From contig CALYPG010000001.1 in assembly GCA_945271295.1 (NCBI GenBank), forward strand, positions 62,001 to 126,000: a DNA stretch of 64,000 bases, given 5' to 3'. The stretch comes from an uncultured Gilliamella sp. GTDB lineage: Bacteria > Pseudomonadota > Gammaproteobacteria > Enterobacterales > Orbaceae. A program made the translations under genes and the position numbers. Positions 7,198-16,062 of this stretch are shown here, piece by piece (position 1 is the first letter of the stretch; each line of letters begins with the position of its first letter). The notes below the pieces were generated by a model. The model searched no databases, was not told where the DNA came from, and saw nothing but the letters and a program-made list of their open reading frames with translations.

Positions 7198-8070
7198 TTA
7201 ACTATTTCGATTTATGATGTAACTTGCAAGATCGCGTAATGACCTACTATTATAGGGTATTTGTTCAAGACTAGCGATAGCTTGTTGATAAAGTTGTTGC
7301 GTCATTTTGATGGCATTATCTAGTCCAATTAATGCCGGATAAGTACTTTTTTCATGCATAATATCAGACCCTTGCGGTTTGCCCATTATTGCTTGTTCCC
7401 CAGTGATATCTAAAATATCATCCTGAATTTGGAAAGCCAGTCCAATTGCCTGAGCATAGTTATCTAGCGCATGATAATAAGGTTTGGCAATATCACCACT
7501 AGTTATTGCGCCTAAGCGTATGGCTGATTTGATTAAAGCTCCTGTTTTATGACAATGAATTTGCTGTAATTGTTCAAGGCTAATTGTTTGGTGTTCGGCT
7601 TGTAAATCAAGTGATTGTCCTAAGCACATTCCTGCAAGCCCACTAGCTTTAGCTAGTTCGATAATCAAATTAATTTTAGATTGATTATCAATTAATTGGC
7701 TTTCTGATAATAATGTAAAAGCTAAACTTTGTAATGCATCTCCGGCTAAAATAGCTTCAGCTTCGCCAAATTGAATATGACAAGTTGGTTTCCCGCGTCG
7801 TAAATCATCATTATCCATAGCAGGTAAATCATCATGAATTAGCGAATAAGTATGAATTGCTTCAATCGCAGCTGCTGGTTCATCAAGTTTGGATAATGGA
7901 CAATTAAATATTTGGCCGGTTAAATAGACCAAAATAGGTCGAATGCGCTTACCTCCTGCAAGTAAGCTATAACTTACCGCTTGCTGTAGTTTGCATTCAG
8001 GATATTGCGAAATAAATGTCGCTAAAAAAGTGTCAATCCGCTGTTGTAACGGTTTTAAGCTATTCATCAT
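7198..8070 (-). CDS. ispA: Farnesyl diphosphate synthase (geranyltranstransferase)
   Basis: Adds isopentenyl diphosphate to DMAPP and GPP to give farnesyl diphosphate. Both aspartate-rich motifs are present: [10 protein letters not shown] near residue 80 and QDDILD in the C-terminal half, plus GGKRIRP for substrate phosphate binding. ATG at 8070 is preferred over an in-frame TTG at 8076; a second ATG follows at 8067. The start overlaps the xseB stop by 11 bp, so translation is likely coupled. The xseB-ispA-dxs order is the classical enterobacterial one. Confidence 0.96.
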   Translation of the reverse strand: MMNSLKPLQQRIDTFLATFISQYPECKLQQAVSYSLLAGGKRIRPILVYLTGQIFNCPLSKLDEPAAAIEAIHTYSLIHDDLPAMDNDDLRRGKPTCHIQFGEAEAILAGDALQSLAFTLLSESQLIDNQSKINLIIELAKASGLAGMCLGQSLDLQAEHQTISLEQLQQIHCHKTGALIKSAIRLGAITSGDIAKPYYHALDNYAQAIGLAFQIQDDILDITGEQAIMGKPQGSDIMHEKSTYPALIGLDNAIKMTQQLYQQAIASLEQIPYNSRSLRDLASYIINRNS

Positions 8071-8305
8071 TATCAATTAAAAATTCAGATAATTCGGCAT
8101 CGCTATTTTCGGATAATAAAATTTGAATACGCTGTTCTGCCTGTTGTAATTGTTTTTGACCTGAACGAGCTAATTTGACCCCTTTTTCAAATTCATTTAA
8201 TGCTTCATCAAGCGGTAAGTCTCCCCCCTCTAATTGAGCAACAATAGTTTCGAGTTGCTTAAGTGTCTCTTCAAAACTTGGTTCTTTATCTTGTTTTTTG
8301 GCCAT
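8060..8305 (-). CDS. xseB: Exodeoxyribonuclease VII small subunit
   Basis: Small subunit of the ExoVII single-strand nuclease. The 81 residues contain the family signature [37 protein letters not shown] and a coiled-coil helix. Length matches E. coli XseB (80). First gene of the xseB-ispA-dxs-zapA unit; the large subunit xseA is not in the window. Confidence 0.95.
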   Translation of the reverse strand: MAKKQDKEPSFEETLKQLETIVAQLEGGDLPLDEALNEFEKGVKLARSGQKQLQQAEQRIQILLSENSDAELSEFLIDNDE

Positions 8306-8367
8306 ATGGTATTCCTCTTGGTACTGGATAAGTATACACGCATTTTGTTTAACGGTGAATCAACATG

Positions 8368-8408
8368 TTTTATATTGAAACATACTCCAGACCTGAAACA
8401 TCTTTACA
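8368..8408 (-). repeat. Dispersed 41-bp intergenic repeat, copy A
   Basis: On the minus strand it reads TGTAAAGATGTTTCAGG then TCTGGAGTATGTTTCAA then TATAAAA. It matches three other intergenic copies in the window (22483, 27377, 61368). It lies about 50 nt after the rmuC stop and 63 nt before xseB. Each copy contains two direct versions of ATGTTTCAG 18 bp apart. Confidence 0.7.
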
Positions 8409-8458
8409 AAAAGCGTTAAATTGCTATTAAATTATAATTGAAGTTAAATTAGCTAATT

Positions 8459-9802
8459 TTAGCTATTATCCTCTAATTCATCTAGAGATAACAATGCCAT
8501 ATCAGGATTAATTGGTTTTTTTACCTCTATACCCAGTTCACGAAAGCGTTCAATTTGCCCAATTACATTACCTCGACCTTTTGATAGCTTATTAAGAGAA
8601 CTTTGATAAGTTTGTTGCGCTTTGTCCAAACAATTACCTAAATTTTCCATATCTTCCACAAAACCACGTACTTTATCATATAATTTACTCGCCTTGTCAG
8701 CAATCAATTCAGCATTACGATTTTGGTATTCATAGCGCCATAAATTATGGATGGTACGTAACGCAACTAGCAGCGTAGTTGGGCTGACTAACATAATATT
8801 ATTTTTAAGTGCATCATTAATCAAAGCCGGATCTTGATCAATAGCACATAAAAAAGCGGGCTCTATAGGAATAAACATTAAGATGTAATCTAAAGAATTG
8901 ACGCCGATCAGTTTATGATAATCTTTTTGACTAAGCTGTTTTAAATGATTTCGCACAGCAGATAAATGTTCAGCCATCGCTTTAGCTTTGACGGTTTCGT
9001 CATTGCTATTAAAATGCCGCTCATAAGCAACTAATGTAACCTTTGAGTCTATTACTACATCTCCACCTTGTGGTAAATGAACAATGACATCAGGTTGCAA
9101 GCGTTGATTATTTTCATTAGTTAAACTAACTTGAGTTTCATATTCGTAACCGACTCGTAATCCCGAATTATCTAGAATTTGGCTGAGGATAAACTCGCCC
9201 CAATTCCCTTGTGTTTTGTTATTACCTTTAAGGGCATTGGTAAGATTAGTAGCCTCTTTGGTCATTTGCTCATTAAGTTGTTGCAAATTACGGATTTCGT
9301 GAGTAAGGGTATGACGCTCTTTTGCCTCTTGTCCAAAGCTATCTTGAACTTGCTTTTTAAAACCTTCCAACTGAATTTTAAGTGGTGAGAGTAAATAATC
9401 AAGGCTCTGTTTATTTTGTTGCTCAATTTTTTTACCACTTTGTTCAAAAATTCGGTTAGCTAGGTTTTCAAACTGCGTTGTTAATCTTTGTTCACTTTGT
9501 TCAAGTATGGTTTGCCGTTCATGCGTGGCAGATAATGTTTCTTCCAAACGGGTTTTGAGTTCACTGATTTTAATATTCTGGGTGATATTTTGATGCCTAT
9601 ATTCATTCAATTCATTTTCTAATTGTTGCACCTTATTAGCTAATATAAGATTTTCTTGTTTTTTTTGGTCAAGTTGCACATCACATAATTGTTTCATGTT
9701 ATTAATAGTTAACTGGGATTTGACTAGCAAAATGACTAAAATTAGAGATACTAAACCAATAGCAATTACAATCCATTGAGTTGAATCTAACCAACCAAAC
9801 AT
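8459..9802 (-). CDS. rmuC: DNA recombination protein RmuC
   Basis: RmuC proteins limit inversions and rearrangements at short inverted repeats; a nuclease-like fold is predicted for the family. The 447-residue protein has an N-terminal membrane helix (WIVIAIGLVSLILVILLV), a long coiled coil (about residues 35-190) and the conserved C-terminal domain (GNWGEFILSQILDNSGL, PDVIVHLPQGGDVVIDSKVTL, MFIPIEPAF). Its ATG lies 2 bp after the epmA stop, so the two are cotranscribed. Confidence 0.94.
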   Translation of the reverse strand: MFGWLDSTQWIVIAIGLVSLILVILLVKSQLTINNMKQLCDVQLDQKKQENLILANKVQQLENELNEYRHQNITQNIKISELKTRLEETLSATHERQTILEQSEQRLTTQFENLANRIFEQSGKKIEQQNKQSLDYLLSPLKIQLEGFKKQVQDSFGQEAKERHTLTHEIRNLQQLNEQMTKEATNLTNALKGNNKTQGNWGEFILSQILDNSGLRVGYEYETQVSLTNENNQRLQPDVIVHLPQGGDVVIDSKVTLVAYERHFNSNDETVKAKAMAEHLSAVRNHLKQLSQKDYHKLIGVNSLDYILMFIPIEPAFLCAIDQDPALINDALKNNIMLVSPTTLLVALRTIHNLWRYEYQNRNAELIADKASKLYDKVRGFVEDMENLGNCLDKAQQTYQSSLNKLSKGRGNVIGQIERFRELGIEVKKPINPDMALLSLDELEDNS

Positions 9803-9804
9803 GA

Positions 9805-10791
9805 CTACGCCCTATCAAAAGTGAATGAAATTACATCTTCTAAAGACATTGCCTCAAGTGCTAACATGATTAACCGGTCTAAGCCAACTGCAACACCAGC
9901 ACAATCAGGTAATCCGGCTTCCATCGCAGCTAATAACTCAATATCAATATGTTGCGTAGGTAGGTTTTGAGCGGCACGCGCTTGATTATTTTGTTCAAAA
10001 CGTAATTTTTGTTCTTGAGGATTAGTTAACTCTTTGAAACCATTAGCTAATTCAACGCCCTTGTAATAAAACTCAAAACGGCTGGCAACACGGTGATCTT
10101 CAGAACTAATGGCGGCTAATGCTGCTTGTGAAGCGGGAAAGTTAAAAACAGCGATGGGTTTATCTTGCCCAATATGCGGTTCTACGCCAAAAGTAAATAA
10201 ACACTGTAATAGGGTATCTTTATCATAATCTTGGGCATTTAATCCAATATTGAGTTGATTGATAGCATTGACTAAAGTTGCTTGATCTGCTTCAAGTGGA
10301 TCAATATTAAGATGACGCTGAAATGCTTTTTGATAGGAAATTCGTTCAGCGGGTTCACAATCTAAAATATTTTGTAAAAGATCATCAACTTCGTTAATCA
10401 TTTGCATCATATCAAATTGAATTCGGTACCATTCAAGCATGGTAAATTCAGGGTTGTGGTAACGACTAACTTCTTCGTGATTACGGAAACACTTACAAAT
10501 TTGATAAATAGGACCGCTACCCGCTGCTAGTAAGCGTTTCATATGGTATTCAGGGCTAGTTACTAGTGACATTCTTTGCCCTTGTTGCTCATCGATTTGA
10601 CCTGGTTTAAAAAAAGCGGTATGAAATGAGCTTAAATGTAAGTCAGTAACAGCATATTGACTTAAGGTCGGCGTTTCGACTTCTAATATACAGCGGTCAG
10701 CAAAAAATTGTCTTACTTGAGATACAATTTTTGCGCGCTTAAGTAAATTATTGATAGGTGCAGAAGGTTGCCAAGTCATAAAAATATCCAT
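9805..10791 (-). CDS. epmA: Elongation factor P--(R)-beta-lysine ligase
   Basis: Lysyl-tRNA-synthetase paralogue lacking the anticodon domain; attaches beta-lysine to EF-P so that ribosomes pass polyproline stretches. The 328 residues cover class II synthetase motifs: motif 2 [22 protein letters not shown] and motif 3 [12 protein letters not shown] near the end. E. coli EpmA has 325. The first ATG (10791) is used; a second at 10779 is possible because homology begins at TWQPSAPI. It follows opgH by 52 bp and is tightly coupled to rmuC. Confidence 0.95.
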   Translation of the reverse strand: MDIFMTWQPSAPINNLLKRAKIVSQVRQFFADRCILEVETPTLSQYAVTDLHLSSFHTAFFKPGQIDEQQGQRMSLVTSPEYHMKRLLAAGSGPIYQICKCFRNHEEVSRYHNPEFTMLEWYRIQFDMMQMINEVDDLLQNILDCEPAERISYQKAFQRHLNIDPLEADQATLVNAINQLNIGLNAQDYDKDTLLQCLFTFGVEPHIGQDKPIAVFNFPASQAALAAISSEDHRVASRFEFYYKGVELANGFKELTNPQEQKLRFEQNNQARAAQNLPTQHIDIELLAAMEAGLPDCAGVAVGLDRLIMLALEAMSLEDVISFTFDRA

Positions 10792-10843
10792 GGATTTTGA
10801 TTATTAACGAAGAAGAGAAATAGGGCTTTTACCCTATTTCTAA

Positions 10844-13201
10844 TTATTGATGTTCATTTTGCCATAATGTGAACAAATTGTCGTATTTTTCTTGTTCCTG
10901 CCAAATATGGTGATGTAATGCAGAAAGAACAATTGGATCTTCTAAAATGGCTAATTGTTGTTCTTTGCTGATTTTAGTTAAATCAACTTGTTGATATTGC
11001 TTAATAAGATTAGCGCGCTGTTGCTGATTTTTATCATTGGGTAAATGCCTTGAAGTAGATAAGGCACATGCTAGCGCATTATAAACCGGATCAACTAATG
11101 CCATAATAAAACCATGTTCAATAATATCAGCTTCAGTGCTGACTAATAATTCACCTGTTAAGGTAACAGCTTTAGCTGGATGAGTCTCATCAGGCGTTAA
11201 AAATAAACCTGCTTGTTGCGCTTTCATACCAATACTTGAAAGGCCGGATACTCTTATAACTAATGGAGAAATGGTTAACGGTACGAGTATCGCAATATAC
11301 CAAAAGGTGAACTGCGGATTTAACCAAATAATGACCCATAACCACACAATACCTAATAAAGATAATGGCCAACAAAAATAGAAAGATTCGCCCCAAGTTA
11401 ATACGTCATCATTTCTTGATGGCGATTTCCATTGGATTTTGCTTCCAAACCAAGCTTTTAAGACAAACTTACTATGAAAAATCATTCGGATCGGTGCTAA
11501 AATCATGGACCAGATTATTTCGATCAAAATTGATAACGTTAATTTAAAAATACCACCAACGTACTTAGCTCTGGTTTTGGCAATAATAATGCCGTAGCTA
11601 AACAATTTTGGCGCAAATAACAATACCATTGTGGTAGATAGCAATTGGATGGCCAAATTTTCATCCCATCTAGGCCAAGTGGGATAAAATTGATTGGGCT
11701 GGAAAAAATATTGTTGATCAGATAGATTAAAAACTAATAACAAAAGGGTAGAAAAAATCAAAAAAACTAGCCATAGTAATGATGAAATATAGGCCATGCC
11801 GCTGGTAGCAAACATAACACGGTGAGTGAAGGTAATGCCACTTTTGAATATGAGTTTAAGATTAATTAAATTACCCATACACCAGCGGTTATCACGCTTA
11901 AGATCCTCAATCATGTTACCTGGCAACTCTTCATAACTACCATTCATATTATAAGCAATCCAAACACCATAACCAGCGCGTCGCATTAAGGAGGCCTCAA
12001 CTAGGTCATGGGACAAAATATGCAATGGCCCTTTACGTTGTTGTAGTGGCGATAAAATACAATGTTCAATAAAAGGTTTTAAGCGAATCATTGCATTATG
12101 CCCCCAATATTGAGCCTCATTTAATTGCCAAAAATGGGTGCCGGCACAAAAAATATCACTGTATATTTGGTTAGCAAATTGTTGAATACGACCATAAAGC
12201 GTTTTCATTCTCACGGATTTTGGTGGCGATTGTAAAATTCCTGCTTTAGGCGTCATTTCCATCATAGCAATCATATTTACAATACAATCACCTGTCATGA
12301 TACTATCGGCATCTAGAATCATCATATATTCATATTGATGACCCCAGCGACGACAAAAATCATCAATATTACCACTTTTACGTTTTACACGACGCTTACG
12401 GTGTCGGTAAAAAATATTACAACCATTGTCCGTTTTATGTGCGTTAAAATCTGCCCAAGCTTTAAGTTCATTAATATAAAGATCAGGATCGTTGGTGTCG
12501 CTCAAAATATAAAAATCACAATAGGTACCATGTCCTGTAGCGATTAAAGATTGATAAGTTGCTTGTATGCCAGCAAAAACCCGAGCGACATCTTCGTTAC
12601 AAATTGGCATCACTAGGGCTGTTCTATGGTTGGGATTAATATGGTCAGCAGGATTTTTAGGAATGGGAATGGTAAAACGATCTTTGCCCATAATTGCTAA
12701 GACTAAGCCCATGATGCTAGTCCAAAAACCGATTGAAATCCAGAAAAATAAAATAGCAAACAATCCAATGATAATCCATTGAATAATATAAGGAATAATA
12801 CTATAAATGGCTAATTCAGGATTTAACTGCCAATTACTCATAAAATTGATTTTTTGCCAACTTTGATAAGGTAACAGAGAGGATAAATAAAATGTTGCAA
12901 AGTATGTTTGTATTACAATGAAAGTCAACATAATCAAACGACGAATGATGGCAATCAAATTAATATTAACTTTTGATTTTGCTCTGTAACGTTTATTCCA
13001 TAGTTGTGGTTGAATCGCCACGCGATCAATTTTCGGGTAGCTAGGTAGTTGCTGCCGTTCATTATTAAATGCGGATGTATCACCAATTTGATTTAAGCGA
13101 TATTTTAAGAACTCAATCTTATCAGATGTGTCTTCATTATTATTTGCTTTCTGACGCCAGTTATTAGCATCAGAAAGGTTTGCAAAATAATCTTTTTTCA
13201 T
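10844..13201 (-). CDS. opgH: Glucans biosynthesis glucosyltransferase H
   Basis: Inner-membrane family-2 glycosyltransferase that makes the beta-1,2-glucan backbone of osmoregulated periplasmic glucans. The 785-residue protein is shorter than E. coli OpgH (847), mostly at the N-terminus. It shows N-terminal transmembrane helices, the cytoplasmic catalytic domain with LDADSIMTGD (DxD-like) and the RDNRWCMGN version of QxxRW, then several C-terminal helices. It starts 21 bp after the opgG stop, in one operon with it. Confidence 0.95.
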   Translation of the reverse strand: MKKDYFANLSDANNWRQKANNNEDTSDKIEFLKYRLNQIGDTSAFNNERQQLPSYPKIDRVAIQPQLWNKRYRAKSKVNINLIAIIRRLIMLTFIVIQTYFATFYLSSLLPYQSWQKINFMSNWQLNPELAIYSIIPYIIQWIIIGLFAILFFWISIGFWTSIMGLVLAIMGKDRFTIPIPKNPADHINPNHRTALVMPICNEDVARVFAGIQATYQSLIATGHGTYCDFYILSDTNDPDLYINELKAWADFNAHKTDNGCNIFYRHRKRRVKRKSGNIDDFCRRWGHQYEYMMILDADSIMTGDCIVNMIAMMEMTPKAGILQSPPKSVRMKTLYGRIQQFANQIYSDIFCAGTHFWQLNEAQYWGHNAMIRLKPFIEHCILSPLQQRKGPLHILSHDLVEASLMRRAGYGVWIAYNMNGSYEELPGNMIEDLKRDNRWCMGNLINLKLIFKSGITFTHRVMFATSGMAYISSLLWLVFLIFSTLLLLVFNLSDQQYFFQPNQFYPTWPRWDENLAIQLLSTTMVLLFAPKLFSYGIIIAKTRAKYVGGIFKLTLSILIEIIWSMILAPIRMIFHSKFVLKAWFGSKIQWKSPSRNDDVLTWGESFYFCWPLSLLGIVWLWVIIWLNPQFTFWYIAILVPLTISPLVIRVSGLSSIGMKAQQAGLFLTPDETHPAKAVTLTGELLVSTEADIIEHGFIMALVDPVYNALACALSTSRHLPNDKNQQQRANLIKQYQQVDLTKISKEQQLAILEDPIVLSALHHHIWQEQEKYDNLFTLWQNEHQ

Positions 13202-13222
13202 ATTGTTAACGTATTATTATGC

Positions 13223-14785
13223 TTATTGTGCAGGGTATTGCCCGCTCCATGTTTCAGATAAAACTTCATTAGTTTTTTCTGAGGCTAATTGGATGCGGAT
13301 ATCGGTGGCTTTTTTATTATCTTCAACATTGAAGCGAACAATAACTCGCCAGCCTTTTATAGCCGAATTGTATTGGGCATCGCAGCTAACAATAGAGCCA
13401 TTATTTATGCTTGAGATCACTTTTACCGGTATTTGTTCAGAAAGTTGAGGACCAGCAAAATCAATTACATAAGCATTAGAACCATCAAGTTTACGTATTA
13501 AGTTGGCTTGTTTTATATCACCTAAAGATAAACGCGTACTTATAGCCCTAGCCACATTATCAGGATAACGTTGTTGCTCATTTAAGGTATAATGTAAACG
13601 ATAATTAATATCAATCGAGTCCTTAGCTTTATATTGTTTTTTGGGTACCCAAAAAGCAACAATGTTATCATTAGTTTCATCCGCTGTAGGGATTTCAACT
13701 AATTCGACATGACCTTTTTGCCAATTACCTAAAATTTCGGTCCAAACACTTGGTCGTTGTTCATAGTGATCGTCCAGATCTTGATAATCATCAAAGCCTT
13801 TATCCCGTTGAATCAAGCCAAATGATTTAGGATTTTCAAGGCTATATGACGAAAATGATAAACGTTTAGGATTATTCAATGGCCGCCAGATCCATTCATT
13901 ATTATTAGCCAAGATGGATAAACCATTTGAATCATGCATTGCTGGACGATAGTTTAATATTGGTGAAGGTTGGTTTGGACCAAATAAGAACATGCTGGTC
14001 AATGGCGCAATCCCTAGTTTTTTGACAGAATTACGGAAAAACACTTTAGCTTGGACAGTAATAGTTGTATCAACACTAGGTACTAAGGTCAGTTTGTAAG
14101 CTCCTGAGACACTTGGTGAATCAAGTAAAGCATAAATAACTAAGTGTTTTTGATTAGGCTCAGGCTTTTCGATCCAAAACTCTTTGAAACGTGGAAATTC
14201 TTCACCCGACATTTCACCGGTATCAATTGCTAATCCTCGTGCAGAAAGGCCATATCTTTGATCTTTACCAACAGCACGAAAGTAGCTGCCACCCAAAGCA
14301 GTAAAAATTTCGTCATCGGTTTTTGTTGGCGTATTAATAGGGTAATGCACTTTAAATCCAGCAAATCCGAGTTTTTTGGTGTCTAATTTATCTAAATTGA
14401 TTTTGCTTAAATCAAAATAACTAGGATCATATTTAATTTCATGGACTTGATTGTCAACTATTTCATTGATTTTAACAGGGGTATCAAAGTACATACCTTC
14501 ATGATAAAATTCAAGTTTAAAACGACTTTTTTGATCCCCCCAATAGGCTTTCGGGTGGTTGAATAATATCTTTTGATAATCAGCAAACTGTAAAGATGCT
14601 AATTCATTAGGAATGTTTTTAGAAGGTTGCACATAAGCTTGTTTAGATAAGTGTTCAGCTTGTGAAACCACGTCATTAAATGAAAAAGCCCATGAAGAGA
14701 AGCTAATGCATGCAATAGAGCATGCACTAAGCAATTTACAAGTAATATTTTTACTTAAGTGGCTCATAGGTAATATTTTATACAT
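13223..14785 (-). CDS. opgG: Periplasmic glucans biosynthesis protein G
   Basis: Periplasmic protein needed to branch or process osmoregulated glucans. A signal peptide (NITCKLLSACSIACISFSSWAFS) is followed by the MdoG beta-sandwich domain; recognisable blocks are FKLEFYHEG, LGGSYFRAVGKDQRYGLSARGLAIDTG, FPRFKEFWIEKP and MFLFGPNQPSP. Length 520 against 511 in E. coli. It follows a lipoprotein gene by 18 bp and precedes opgH by 21 bp. Confidence 0.95.
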   Translation of the reverse strand: MYKILPMSHLSKNITCKLLSACSIACISFSSWAFSFNDVVSQAEHLSKQAYVQPSKNIPNELASLQFADYQKILFNHPKAYWGDQKSRFKLEFYHEGMYFDTPVKINEIVDNQVHEIKYDPSYFDLSKINLDKLDTKKLGFAGFKVHYPINTPTKTDDEIFTALGGSYFRAVGKDQRYGLSARGLAIDTGEMSGEEFPRFKEFWIEKPEPNQKHLVIYALLDSPSVSGAYKLTLVPSVDTTITVQAKVFFRNSVKKLGIAPLTSMFLFGPNQPSPILNYRPAMHDSNGLSILANNNEWIWRPLNNPKRLSFSSYSLENPKSFGLIQRDKGFDDYQDLDDHYEQRPSVWTEILGNWQKGHVELVEIPTADETNDNIVAFWVPKKQYKAKDSIDINYRLHYTLNEQQRYPDNVARAISTRLSLGDIKQANLIRKLDGSNAYVIDFAGPQLSEQIPVKVISSINNGSIVSCDAQYNSAIKGWRVIVRFNVEDNKKATDIRIQLASEKTNEVLSETWSGQYPAQ

Positions 14786-14803
14786 AAAAAACTCGCATTA
14801 GTA

Positions 14804-15469
14804 TTATCTGAATATGTTTAAATAGTTGATAATATTATTTTTGGGTTCAATTAAACATTTTTCAACATAGTCTGCTTTTATCTCTTGGATAATGCTTGGA
14901 TTTTCATCAATCAAAAAGTGTGAATAGTTATCCTTAGCAATCTTTGCATACAAGGTTGACATATTTTGTTCAGACATTCTAAATAAGGGTTGGTAATATT
15001 TGGAAATTTTAGTTGAATCTTTGGTGTAAATTGCCGCAATAAAATCAGCAGAAAGTCGGCAATAGTTGTTGAGGTTAGTTTCGCTAGCCTGCAATTTGCT
15101 TAATTCAATATTGCGTTCTATTTGATTTTCTTCAATGACTTTTTTTATTTGCACATTATATTTTAATTTATAATATTCTTGAAGATAGAAACTTAAAACA
15201 CATGAGGTTTGGTTTTCGTTACCTTTACAAGCTAATATACCTTGCTTAGTAATATAGTTATCAAAATTATCACTACCAATAAATTGAAGCAGTTGATTTT
15301 TAGCCTCAATAACAAAAGGATTATTATGTTCAGTCTGTTGTTTTAAAATCATTAATTGATTTTTTGCTACAGTTTGTTCGTCTTTTGTTGCCGACGAAAT
15401 AGATCTGTTAGCACAACCTGCGACAAGAATAGAAACAATGGCGCATGTTAAGATATTGCTAATTTTCAT
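14804..15469 (-). CDS. Lipoprotein of unknown function leading the opgGH operon
   Basis: The start is placed at ATG 15469, giving MKISNILTCAIVSILVAGCANRS: a lipoprotein signal with lipobox V-A-G-C. A longer frame begins at 15535 but would bury the signal peptide. The mature part (about 200 residues) is helical, lysine/glutamine-rich, with several cysteines (ACKGNENQTSCVL, NNYCRLSADF, EKCLIEP). I do not recognise the family. Only 18 bp separate it from opgG, so cotranscription with glucan synthesis is likely. A role in envelope glucan metabolism is a guess from position alone. Confidence 0.7.
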   Translation of the reverse strand: MKISNILTCAIVSILVAGCANRSISSATKDEQTVAKNQLMILKQQTEHNNPFVIEAKNQLLQFIGSDNFDNYITKQGILACKGNENQTSCVLSFYLQEYYKLKYNVQIKKVIEENQIERNIELSKLQASETNLNNYCRLSADFIAAIYTKDSTKISKYYQPLFRMSEQNMSTLYAKIAKDNYSHFLIDENPSIIQEIKADYVEKCLIEPKNNIINYLNIFR

Positions 15470-15635
15470 ATATAAAATTCCATGAACATATTCTTGAGTT
15501 GTAATTTCTTGAAAAACAACGCTATTACTTAACATTGTTGCAACGCAAAATTATATACTCATATTCTTTTAAAAACACTAGGCGTTTAAATTAAATTTGT
15601 AAAAAGCGAGTTAATATACAGTAATATCTCAGAGA

Positions 15636-15878
15636 TCAGTGATGACATATTGTGTTATTGTCAACTGTAAATTCCGTTGTATTAGCAATCGATGGTTTAA
15701 ATTTCCCTTTTGCTTTTAAGAAGGCTATAAGTTGTTTGGCATTCATATCAGTCTGAGAACAAGTATGAAATTTAGCATCTTTACCAAATTTTTGTTCAAT
15801 AGCTTTAAGTAATGAGGATTCGGTATAGTTATTCCCATTCATCATATGTAGTACTTCATGACCATGAATTGATACCAT
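15636..15878 (-). CDS. yecH: YecH-family metal-binding protein
   Basis: An 80-residue protein matching E. coli YecH throughout (SIHGHEVLHMM, FHTCSQTDMNAKQLIAFLKAKGKF). Conserved His/Cys residues (H5, H7, H11, the HTC pair and a C-terminal CHH) suggest metal binding; the physiological role is not established. A strong AAGGAGG site precedes the ATG. It stands alone between the opg operon and rnb. Confidence 0.9.
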   Translation of the reverse strand: MVSIHGHEVLHMMNGNNYTESSLLKAIEQKFGKDAKFHTCSQTDMNAKQLIAFLKAKGKFKPSIANTTEFTVDNNTICHH

Positions 15879-15996
15879 AACTCCTCCTTAAATAATACTT
15901 CATTGTTGCTGATAATAACTTTAAATTGTGAAGAAAGATAGCAGATATTAGTAAGAAAAAAAAGATATTAAACGTTAAAATATTGTTAATTAACAA

Positions 15997-16028
15997 GACT
16001 TACCGCTGATTCATATCAACGGTAAGTC
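15997..16028 (-). terminator. Hairpin downstream of rnb
   Basis: GACTTACCG (15997-16005) and CGGTAAGTC (16020-16028) pair, with further pairing inside down to a 4-nt loop and one mismatch. It begins 35 nt after the rnb stop on the minus strand; the following TTGTTAATT is only weakly T-rich. Confidence 0.5.
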
Positions 16029-16062
16029 AGGCTATCAAAAATCATGATCTATTAGATAGGTT

